From Phycisphaerae bacterium (GTDB lineage Bacteria > Planctomycetota > Phycisphaerae > UBA1845), in contig JAJDDT010000017.1 in NCBI GenBank assembly GCA_029260165.1, positions 1 through 37,989 on the forward strand: DNA of 37,989 nt, in the 5' to 3' direction. How positions within the stretch are numbered: the first letter of the stretch is position 1; the number at the start of each line of letters is the position of its first letter. Below the pieces are notes generated by a model. That model had not been told where the DNA came from. It was given only the letters and a program-made list of their open reading frames with translations, and did not search any database. Both the position numbers and the translations under genes were made by a program. Below, piece by piece: positions 8,264 to 17,100 of the stretch.

Positions 8264-10411
8264 ATGATGGATCAGTCAGTTCACAACAAATGGATCAGCC
8301 TCGTCAGGGCGTCGGCTTGTCGCCTTGGCCTGGTCGCCGCAATCGCGGCGTCGCTGATGGTATCGCCAACGCTTCTTGCGCAGGGAACGCTCAAGGGTGC
8401 CAAGCCCAAGGTCAACGCGAAGAGTGTCAAGGCAGCCGAGACAACAAAGGGGGCAGCGACCGGGCCGCGGATCAAGGCGGCCGAGCCGGTTCACGAATTC
8501 GGTGAGGTATGGAAAGGTGACAACATTGAACACACTTTCATCATCGAAAACACCGGTACCGAGCTTCTGAAGATATCCAAGGTCAAGCCAAGCTGCGGAT
8601 GCACCCTGACGGGCGCGTACGACAAGGAAATCCCACCGGGTGGGAAGGGCAAAATTCCGGTGCGCATCAGCACGAAGAAGCTGCGTTCGAAAATTACCAA
8701 GAACGTGACGGTCGATTCGAACGATCCGAACACCCCAAAGTTTCGCCTTTCGATCAAGGGTTCGATCAAGGACCGCTTCGTGATCGATCCACCCGATGCG
8801 GGGTCGTTCGGTCGCATTCAGCCCGGTGCCAAACTCGAGCGCATCCTGACGCTGACCAACAACATGGAAAAACCCGTGAAGCTGTCGCTCGCGAAGAATC
8901 CGACGAAGGAGGGGGCCTTTGTCGCCGAGCTGGCAGAAACAACCCCGGGTCAGGTCTACACGCTGACAATTCGTGGTGAGGGCAAGTATCAGGAAAAGGT
9001 CAATCGCGCGAATTTCCGCGTGACGACGGACATGCCCAAGACCCCGTTCATCGACGTTTCCGCGTCGGCCTACCTGCCACCCCGCCTGGAAGTGAATCCT
9101 CCGGAGATCATCATTCCCAAGGCGGTCGCTCGCGAACGAACCCAGCGCGTCTCGGTTCGATTTAACACCGTCGAGCAGTACAAGGTCACCGGCGCGACGA
9201 TTGACGATCCAGCGGTCAAGGTGTCGTTCAGTGACGACAGCCGGGGTCGGCACTATGTCTCCATGGATCTGCCCGCCAACTATCAGCCCTCCGCCAAGGG
9301 CAGTACGTTGAAAATCCAGACCGACGATCCGAAGAACAAAAACATCAATGTGAAGGTCGCTCGCCGGCGTGCGGCTGCAAAGACTCCGCGTCAGCGTCCC
9401 GCGATGCAGCTTTCCGGCAAGAAGGCCCCGGCCGCCAGCTTCGTGCTCGCATCGGACGAAAGCAAGTCGATCAAGGTCGATGACGGCAAACCCACGTTCA
9501 TGTTCTTCTACGCCTCGTGGTGCGGGTTCTGCAAGCGTGCCCTGCCGCAGGTCGACGCGATCTATCAGGAACTCAAGGACGAAAACATCAATATCGTCGC
9601 CGTCAATCAGGACTCGCTGAAAGAACAGGGAGCGACTGGTCCTCGTGCCCGCACGAAAAAGCAGGTCACGGATCAGTGGAAGGACTTGAAGGTTTCGTTT
9701 CCGCTGGTGTTTGATCCGGACAAAACCGGACGAAGCAAATACCTCGTTCAGAGCTTCCCGACCATGTTCCTGGTCAACAAGGACGGCAAGGTCGAGCGGG
9801 TTTACGTCGGCGGACGGGCTGCCGGCGATGGTACGCTCAAGAAGGACATCACCGCCATCCTTGCCGGCAAATCGCTCGGGCCGCAGAAAGTTGCGGCTGC
9901 AACCCCAGCCCCAAAACCGCGTAAGAATCCGATCATGGAACTCGTTGGCAAGCCTGCTCCGGCAGCCACCTACTCACTCGCCTCAGGCGGGACGATCAGC
10001 ACGAAGGATACGGGCAGCGTGACGCTCCAGATGTACTACGCCTCGTGGTGCGGCTTCTGCAAACGATCGCTGCCGCAGATGAGCACGATGTACAACGGCA
10101 TGAAGGACAAGGGTGTCAAGTTTGTGGGTATTTCGCAGGACACGCTGGTCGAGGATGGCGCCAAGGCGAAAGGTCGTGCCAAGACGAAAGCCTTCGTCAT
10201 GAAGCAATGGAAAGATCTGGGGGCCACCTTCCCGCAGGCGTTCGATCCGGAAAAAGCCGGCAGAAGCAAATTCAAGGTCAGCGGTTATCCGACGCTGGTG
10301 TTGCTCGACAAGGACGGCAAGGTTGCCAATGCGTATGTTGGCGCTGGTGCGCTTTCCGACGGCAGCCTGAAGAAGGACATCGAGAAGCTGCTTGCTGGAA
10401 AATCCAAGTAG
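8264..10411 (+). CDS. Secreted DUF1573 protein with two tandem TlpA-like thioredoxin domains
   Basis: ATG at 8264 was chosen because GGAG lies seven bases upstream and a signal peptide follows directly, with likely cleavage after LLAQ near residue 40. An in-frame upstream extension lacks these signs. The product is 715 residues. Residues about 73-170 form a DUF1573 immunoglobulin-like domain, with the typical VHEFGEVWKGD start and PSCGCT. A further beta-rich region runs to about 370. Two thioredoxin-like domains follow (about 388-545 and 562-715), each with an intact WCGFCK site (Cys420/Cys423 and Cys596/Cys599), a cis-Pro region (SFPTM, SGYPT) and near-identical surroundings, so one arose by duplication of the other. 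The inferred role is periplasmic or extracellular thiol-disulfide exchange. A promoter and a terminator flank the gene, so it is probably monocistronic. Confidence 0.9.
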   Translation: MMDQSVHNKWISLVRASACRLGLVAAIAASLMVSPTLLAQGTLKGAKPKVNAKSVKAAETTKGAATGPRIKAAEPVHEFGEVWKGDNIEHTFIIENTGTELLKISKVKPSCGCTLTGAYDKEIPPGGKGKIPVRISTKKLRSKITKNVTVDSNDPNTPKFRLSIKGSIKDRFVIDPPDAGSFGRIQPGAKLERILTLTNNMEKPVKLSLAKNPTKEGAFVAELAETTPGQVYTLTIRGEGKYQEKVNRANFRVTTDMPKTPFIDVSASAYLPPRLEVNPPEIIIPKAVARERTQRVSVRFNTVEQYKVTGATIDDPAVKVSFSDDSRGRHYVSMDLPANYQPSAKGSTLKIQTDDPKNKNINVKVARRRAAAKTPRQRPAMQLSGKKAPAASFVLASDESKSIKVDDGKPTFMFFYASWCGFCKRALPQVDAIYQELKDENINIVAVNQDSLKEQGATGPRARTKKQVTDQWKDLKVSFPLVFDPDKTGRSKYLVQSFPTMFLVNKDGKVERVYVGGRAAGDGTLKKDITAILAGKSLGPQKVAAATPAPKPRKNPIMELVGKPAPAATYSLASGGTISTKDTGSVTLQMYYASWCGFCKRSLPQMSTMYNGMKDKGVKFVGISQDTLVEDGAKAKGRAKTKAFVMKQWKDLGATFPQAFDPEKAGRSKFKVSGYPTLVLLDKDGKVANAYVGAGALSDGSLKKDIEKLLAGKSK

Positions 10412-10456
10412 CCAGGACTGCCCGAGGGCGAATCGCCCGAACGGACTGATTTCATC

Positions 10457-10494
10457 AAAGGCCCGTGCTGCGACAAGCAGCGCGGGCCTTTTTT
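10457..10494 (+). terminator. Rho-independent terminator after the DUF1573-thioredoxin gene
   Basis: A strong stem pairs AAAGGCCCGTGCTGC with GCAGCGCGGGCCTTT around a GACAA loop and is followed by a run of six T. It lies 46 bases after the stop codon. Confidence 0.85.
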
Positions 10495-10530
10495 CAAGCA
10501 AGGCCCCCCCGCCATTGATAAAATCAGTAC

Positions 10531-10558
10531 TTGACAAATGCCGTTTTCAATGTAACAT
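10531..10558 (+). promoter_or_regulatory. Promoter candidate for the TPR - FG-GAP/UnbV operon
   Basis: A perfect TTGACA (10531-10536) is followed after 16 bases by TAACAT (10553-10558), which is preceded by TG as in extended -10 promoters. It sits just after the upstream terminator and about 45 bases before the first possible start of the TPR gene. Confidence 0.5.
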
Positions 10559-10602
10559 GGTGACTTGAATTTCTGTGGTCAGAGTTCAGGAAAACCAGGT
10601 CT

Positions 10603-12171
10603 GTGGTCACGAAAACGCGCCATCCAAGCCATCGCGGGACAAGACGTTCCGGGAGAGATTCCCGGAGGAGTGGGTCCGATAAACGGTCTCGTGACCGCCG
10701 GGTACGGTCTGTTTCCAACGCGATGGTCGTTCGTCGGAGGAAACGATCGCGTATCATTCTGTTCGCGGCAGCGGTGGGGGTTTGCGCTGCAGCGGCCGCC
10801 TTTTTCATACGCCCATCCCCCCCACCGCTGGTCGTCAAGCCCCTCCATATGAACGAACTCGACCCGGTTTTGCAGAAACTGGTCAGGGAAAAACTCGCGT
10901 TGGCGGAGGCAGACCCGTGGAACGACAGACACCACGGGATCCTCGGTCTGGTGTACTCAGCCAACGACATGTTCGCCGAGGCACTTGGGAGTCTGGAGGT
11001 TGCGTGTCGTCTGGAACCTGAAACCCCCGACTGGTCGCTGCACGCTGCCACCGCGGAGTCGAAACTGGGCCAACTGGATCGCGCGATTGATCGTCTTTCC
11101 GCAACGCTCGGGAAGCACCCGGATTTTGCACCCGGTTACGACTCACTGGGCCATCTGTTGCTGCAGTCGGGGCAGCCTGCTCTGGCTGGCGAAAAATATG
11201 AGCGGCTGGTGTCTCTCGCACCGGACAGGGTTTATGGGTACGTTGGGCTTGCTGATGCGCGAAACCGGCAGGGGCGTTATGCGGAAGCGGCTGATCTCGC
11301 CCGGGAAGCGCTTTCGCTTGACCCGGATTACAAGACCGCCCACCACCTTCTCGGATTGGCATACAGGGGATTAGGGAAGCGTGAAGAAGCCCGATCCGAG
11401 CTGGCCCGGGGAATCGGCGCGAAGAAACGGTTCATGCCCGACGATTCCGCCCGATTGCTGGCTGGTTTTTCGTCGGGAATCATGGCCCAGATTTCACAGG
11501 CGGAGTTCCTGTTTGACAGTGGAAAGCATGGAATGGCGATCTCGATTCTTGCGAAGGCACTGAAAAGCCGCCCGAACGACACGACCGTTCTGAACAATCT
11601 GGCGGCGGGGTATCTGAAAACCGATCAGCCGGAGCGTGCCCTGGAGTTGCTTGTTCGCGCGGCCGGGATCGACCCAAATCAGTTCGCGACCTACCTCAAC
11701 ATGACCGAGGCTGAGATGCAGATCGGGAACATCAGCGAGGCGATTCAACAGGCAGAGCGTGCATTGGAGCTGGCGCCAAATCTTGGACACGCTCACGAGT
11801 CTTATGGTATGGCGTTGGTTGCGGCGGACAGATTTGAAGAGGCCCGTGTGCAGCTTACCGACGCCTTACGTCTGGACTCCACGAAGCCCGCCGTTCACAT
11901 TGCCCTTGGGGAGGTGTGTGCCCGACTCGATCTCATGGAAGAGGCGAAAGAACAATTCGCGCTTGCATCACGACGGATGCCGAATCATCTGCCCGCCCAT
12001 GTCAACCTCGGACTGCTGTCGTTGAATATGGGCGACCTTGGTCAGGCGGAGCGGGCGTTGGCGTCGGCAGAGAGAATCGCGATGGACCATCCGCGTGTAC
12101 GCCTTCTGCGAAAGCAGTTCGACGAAACAGGCAACCACCAGGATCGGATCAGAAGCGATGAGCCTCGATAA
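10603..12171 (+). CDS. Membrane-anchored tetratricopeptide-repeat protein
   Basis: The open frame gives 522 residues from GTG 10603; ATG 10723 (residue 41) is an alternative start. The choice is unclear because residues 1-50 are a highly basic, low-complexity stretch and neither start has a strong ribosome site. A single membrane helix follows (about 51-69). From about residue 85 to the end there are around twelve TPR helical pairs, with the usual A/G-x-x-L-x-x-x-G and A-x-x-x-x-P spacing. The topology suggests a short cytoplasmic tail and the TPR scaffold outside the membrane. TPRs mediate protein-protein contacts. The gene overlaps the next one by 14 bases, and TPR genes next to ASPIC/UnbV genes are a recurrent pairing in planctomycetes, so the two products probably act together. 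Confidence 0.88.
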   Translation: MVTKTRHPSHRGTRRSGRDSRRSGSDKRSRDRRVRSVSNAMVVRRRKRSRIILFAAAVGVCAAAAAFFIRPSPPPLVVKPLHMNELDPVLQKLVREKLALAEADPWNDRHHGILGLVYSANDMFAEALGSLEVACRLEPETPDWSLHAATAESKLGQLDRAIDRLSATLGKHPDFAPGYDSLGHLLLQSGQPALAGEKYERLVSLAPDRVYGYVGLADARNRQGRYAEAADLAREALSLDPDYKTAHHLLGLAYRGLGKREEARSELARGIGAKKRFMPDDSARLLAGFSSGIMAQISQAEFLFDSGKHGMAISILAKALKSRPNDTTVLNNLAAGYLKTDQPERALELLVRAAGIDPNQFATYLNMTEAEMQIGNISEAIQQAERALELAPNLGHAHESYGMALVAADRFEEARVQLTDALRLDSTKPAVHIALGEVCARLDLMEEAKEQFALASRRMPNHLPAHVNLGLLSLNMGDLGQAERALASAERIAMDHPRVRLLRKQFDETGNHQDRIRSDEPR

Positions 12172-13918
12172 GGGCGCCACCATCAAACCTCCTTCCGATA
12201 AGGGTGTCCTCCTGGTATCTGCCATCGTGGTCGCTGTCGCCCTGCCGTCGGCGTACGTCTGGTTGGGAAATCGCCCGCAGGAAGGACGATCGAACGGTCC
12301 TTTGGTGCGGCACGTCGAGGCAGAAGTCGCATGGTTTGAGAACGTCCTGGATCGCTCCAATATCGATTTTGTCCATTCGACCGGCCCGACGCGGTTTTTG
12401 TTTCCTGAAATCATTGTCGGCGGTGTCTGCGCATTCGACTACGACAACGACGATGACGTGGATTTGTACTTTGTGCAGGGGGCGGACATCTCCAATTTGG
12501 GGAAATGGACGCGAGGGAACCGACTCTATCGAAATCATGGCGACGGGACGTTTGAGGATGTGACGGTCGCCGCCGGTGTCGGCGATACGCAATGCGGTGT
12601 CGGTTGCACAACGGCTGACCACGACGGGGACGGTGATGTGGACCTGTACGTCACCAACGTGGGTCCCAACGTGTTGTATCAAAACAACGGTGACGGTTCG
12701 TTTTCTGATGTGACGGACGTCGCCGGGGTTGGGGACGAATCGTTCGGATCGAGCAGTGCTTTTTTCGATTTCGACAACGACGACGATCTCGATCTGTTCG
12801 TCGTCAACTACATTCGCTGGTCACCCGGGCAGGAGTTGACGTGCTATCACAATTCCGGTGCCCGGACCTACTGCTCTCCGAACAACTACAATGCCCCCGC
12901 TCCGGATACGCTCTATCGCAACAACGGCGACGGCACCTACACCGATGTCAGTGACACGTCCGGGATTCGGCAGAATTTCGGCAACGGACTCGGGATCGCA
13001 TGCGATGACTATGACGGTGACGGATTTCCCGACGTGTTCGTCGCCAACGACGGCATGTCCAATCAACTCTGGATGAACGACGGTCGGGGTGGGTTCCAGG
13101 ACGAAGCGTTGTTGGCGGGCTGCGCGGTCAACGGCATGGGGGCTGCCGAAGCGGGGATGGGCGTTCAGAACATCGACATTGACAACGACGGCGACCGCGA
13201 CCTGTTCATGTCCCATCTTCGCGAGGAAACCAATACGCTCTACCAAAATGAGGCTGGCTGGTTTGACGACAATACCGCCGTCGCCGGGTTGGGCGGAGCG
13301 AGCCTGAAATTCACCGGATTCGGGTTGGCGTTCGCCGATTTCAATCACGATGGGCACCTTGATCTGTACATCGCCAACGGACGCGTGACGCGTCATGACC
13401 CTGCCCTTGATCCGAATGACCGATTTGCCGAGCCGAACCTGCTATTCTCGTCGAACGCACCGGCTCGGTTCGCCGAGGTCTTTCCGCGCGGGGGCACGAC
13501 CGAGCCACTCGTTCACACGAGCCGTGGGACTGCACTGGCTGACCTTGACAACGACGGCGACCTGGACCTTGCCGTAGCCAACACGAATGCAAAACCCTAC
13601 CTCCTGATGAACATCGCCCCGAAATCAGGGAACTTCATCCAATTCCGGATTCCGGAAAAAAACGGGTCCGATGCACTCAACGCCGTGGTGATGGTCGAAA
13701 CGAGCCGGGGACGACAATACCGCACGGTCCAGACCTCCTATGGATACCTTGGCAGCAACGACGTGCGCGTTCATTTTGGCCTGGGTGACGCCGCACGGGT
13801 CGATAACGTCGTGATTTCATGGCGGGACGGGACGCAAAGCACCTTTGGCCCGCTCCGGGCGAACCGTACGCATGTCCTTTCGCGGAGCGATGCCACCTAC
13901 GCTGCCGGCTTTGAATAG
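12158..13918 (+). CDS. FG-GAP/VCBS repeat protein with C-terminal ASPIC/UnbV domain
   Basis: ATG 12158, inside the last codons of the TPR gene, gives 586 residues beginning with a short tail and a membrane segment (about 17-36). Further in-frame upstream codons would only overlap the TPR gene more. Residues about 85-480 carry repeated calcium-binding FG-GAP/VCBS motifs such as DYDNDDDVDLYF, DHDGDGDVDLYV, DYDGDGFPDVFV and DIDNDGDRDLFM, which indicate an integrin-alpha-like beta-propeller. Residues about 508-565 match the ASPIC/UnbV domain, with the diagnostic GYLGSNDVRVHFGLG and VVISWRDG. The protein is inferred to be membrane-anchored and extracytoplasmic, stabilised by calcium. The binding partner is unknown; the overlapping TPR gene is the obvious candidate. 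Confidence 0.9.
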   Translation: MSLDKGATIKPPSDKGVLLVSAIVVAVALPSAYVWLGNRPQEGRSNGPLVRHVEAEVAWFENVLDRSNIDFVHSTGPTRFLFPEIIVGGVCAFDYDNDDDVDLYFVQGADISNLGKWTRGNRLYRNHGDGTFEDVTVAAGVGDTQCGVGCTTADHDGDGDVDLYVTNVGPNVLYQNNGDGSFSDVTDVAGVGDESFGSSSAFFDFDNDDDLDLFVVNYIRWSPGQELTCYHNSGARTYCSPNNYNAPAPDTLYRNNGDGTYTDVSDTSGIRQNFGNGLGIACDDYDGDGFPDVFVANDGMSNQLWMNDGRGGFQDEALLAGCAVNGMGAAEAGMGVQNIDIDNDGDRDLFMSHLREETNTLYQNEAGWFDDNTAVAGLGGASLKFTGFGLAFADFNHDGHLDLYIANGRVTRHDPALDPNDRFAEPNLLFSSNAPARFAEVFPRGGTTEPLVHTSRGTALADLDNDGDLDLAVANTNAKPYLLMNIAPKSGNFIQFRIPEKNGSDALNAVVMVETSRGRQYRTVQTSYGYLGSNDVRVHFGLGDAARVDNVVISWRDGTQSTFGPLRANRTHVLSRSDATYAAGFE

Positions 13919-14135
13919 GGATTTCCCCACCTGAACGCGACTCACTCCCGACGGTCGACGGGGCGACCCTTGAATTTCCGAACCATATCCGGCACAGTAT
14001 GGAGGTCGGCGTACAGGCCTCATTGACCTTGGCAGTACCCCCAGCGTCAGCCGGTCGTCGCGAGATAATGGCAGAATACGGTCCGTGCACGCGTCCGGAC
14101 CATTGCCACTGAGGGACCCCTTTGGGAGGAACGGA

Positions 14136-17100
14136 ATGCCTGCAACACGGCGAGTTGAGTACGATGGAAGAAATATTCCGGGTTCAACACTGACCTGGGC
14201 ATCCGCCTTGGTTGCTGTTTTCGCGCTGGTTCATCCTGCGAACGCACAATGGATCCAGTTCCAGGATGAAACATCTCAGCGACTGGTTGCAAATCCCGCC
14301 GTCGGGACCGCAGACGTCGAGGAAAAGGATTACGCATGGGGAGACGTCGACAACGACGGCGACATCGACGTCGTCTGCGTGCGAAAACAACCGTTCACGA
14401 CGGCAGGCCGACGCACGAACGTGCTTTTCCTGAACGAGGGTATTGTGGAAGGCCATGCAGTCAACGGCGTGCTCGTTGACCGCACCGACCTGTTTGCCGT
14501 CGCCTCGGATGTTGCCGGTGACAGCGGATTCAGCACACCCACCAACGATCGGGACGTCGTATTGGCTGACGTCAACAACGACGGCTGGCTTGACGTCGTG
14601 ACCGCCACGACCCTGAGCGAGGGTCAGCCCAGGCACATTTCGCACCCGCGTATTTACATCAACCTTGGCGAATCGGCTGGAAGCTGGCTTGGTTTTCGCT
14701 ACGAGGATGCCCGGTTTCCGCAGTTGTTGTCGATCCCGGGGGGCGTCGCTTCGCCACCCCGCTTCTGCTCCGTTGCATTTGGCGACGTCACCGGAGACGA
14801 CATCCCCGATCTCTATTTTGGTGACTACGATTCCGGTCCCCAGCCACACACCGACATGAACGACCGGCTGCTCATCAACGACGGGAGCGGCACTTTTGTG
14901 GACCAGAGCACGCAACGCATGACGGCTGAGATGCTGCAATCCGCGTTCGGGACATCCGTCGCCATCGCGGACATGAACAATGACGGTGTCAACGACATCG
15001 TCAAGGACACCGCGTTGAACCCGCCGCAACGCATTTCGATCAGCTACAACAATCCCGCCAACGAAGGGCTTTTCAACCAGTTTGATATTATTTACGAAAT
15101 CGCGCCGTATTTCATCTCAGTCGATGATCTGAATCAGGACGGAAACCTCGACATCGTCATCACCGACGACGGGGCGGATCGATATTTCATCAACCAGGGA
15201 AACGGGCCGGGGAACATGGCGACGTTCAGCAACAATGTCCTGCTGCGCGAATCAGGCACAGACGGTGAATTCGGAAGCAACTCGATCATCGCCGACCTGA
15301 ACAATGATGGTCACAACGACGCGATTGTTTGCGACGTGGACGTCGACGGGTTCGGTTGTTCGCGCCAGACCCGCATTTACCGCAACCTGGGAAACCTGCC
15401 CGGCATCACGCTTCAGGAGCAGGGAACCGGCGGTATCCCTCCGAACCTGTTGGTCGGCGTTCACGATATGGCGGTCTTCGACATTGACGGGGACGGATGG
15501 AAGGATCTGCTCATTGGTCGCTGCTCGAGTACGGAGGTCTGGATGAATCAGCCTCCGACAGGGCTGACGTTCAGTTATCCCCAGGGATTGCCCGCGTTTG
15601 TCACGCCGAACCAGTTGTTCACGTTCCAGGTTCAGATCTCCGTCACAGGCGGCGGCATACTGGATCCCTCAAGCCCTCAAATGCACCTGTCCGTCGACGG
15701 GGGTGCGACATCGACGACTTCATTAACGCAAATCGGTGCAGGGCTGTACGAAACAACCCTGCCGGCGTCGGCCTGCGCGACACGGTTTTCGTTCCATTTC
15801 AGCGCCCAAACCCAGGGCGGCGGCATCGAAACGGATCCGTCCAACGCTCCCGCCGGCAGGTTCAACGCGTCCGCGGCAGCAGGAACAGCCATCACGTTTA
15901 CTGACGAGATCGAGGGAGACGTCAGCGGGTGGACCATCGTCAATGATCCCGCCCTGCTTTCGGGCGCATGGGAGCAGGCTGACCCGAACGGAACGTTGTC
16001 CGGAGCCTTGCAAGCCGCTCCTGAAGATGATGCGACCCAGGCAGCCAACGCCGTGATGGCGTTTATCACGGAAAACGCGCCGGCAGGATCCACCGCGGGC
16101 GCGGCAGACGTGGACGGTGGTCCCACGCATCTGATCACACCTGAATTCGCATTGGCAGGAACCGACGCCACCATCTCCTGGCAGCAGTGGTTCTTTACAA
16201 CGACGGGGTCGGCGGATGTTCTTGATGTTTTTGTCACGAACTCACCCGGTGATGCGGGTTGGGTCCTCGTGCAATCAACCGACGGCACGAGCGGATGGGA
16301 GACTGCGTCATTTACCGTTGGAGATTTTGTCACACCGACCAATCAGGTTCGCGTGCGGTTCACTGCGTCCGACTCACCCAACGATTCGATCACCGAAGCC
16401 GGTATCGACAACCTGCAGTTACAACAACTGGTCTGCGCGGGTTGCACCAACGCAAGCTGCGACGACGGGTTGTTCTGCAACGGCCCGGAGACCTGTCAGG
16501 GATCAACCTGCCTGCCTGGAATTTCGCCATGCAGCCTGAACGAGGTGTGCGACGAAACCGGCACCGCCTGCGTCGATTGCCTCAGCGCGGGCGATTGCGA
16601 CGACGGACTGTTCTGCAACGGAGCCGAAACCTGCGTTGGCAACACTTGCACCGCCGGTTCGGATCCATGCCCCGGGCAACTCTGCGATGACGGACCGGAC
16701 GTGTGCGTTGACTGCCTGACCAATGGCGACTGCGACAACGGTGACGATTGCGATGGTATCGGGACCTGCACCGGTGGCGGCGTCTGCCAGCCGGGCTCCG
16801 CGCTCGACTGCGACGACGGATTGTTCTGTAACGGCGTGGAGTCCTGCTCCATGGGGGCGTGTGTTCCGGGAACCAGCCCGTGCGGCAGCTTCTGCGACGA
16901 GGATTTCGATTCCTGTGATCTCGCGCTCCAGCCACGCATGGGAGACCCGGTTCGCGGGTTGTCCGCAGCGGAACGCACGTTGTTCGATGCGGGGCTTGTC
17001 GCATTCAATCGCGATTTTGACGAAGGCAGCGGCCTCGGGCCCATCTTCAATCAGGATAGCTGCGGCTCGTGTCACTCCGTGCCCACCACCGGCGGCTCGG

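Noticed and set aside
13970-14000. TTGAAT upstream of the di-haem protein gene as a further promoter
   Set aside because: No acceptable -10 lies at 16-18 bases; CAGTAT is at 19 bases and TATGGA at 22.
16450-16870. Spaced near-repeats of a GACGACGG(A/G)(C/T)TGTTCTG core that could suggest a repeat array
   Set aside because: They are four coding repeats (CDDGLFCNG type) inside the di-haem protein. Units vary in length and codon, unlike CRISPR repeats.
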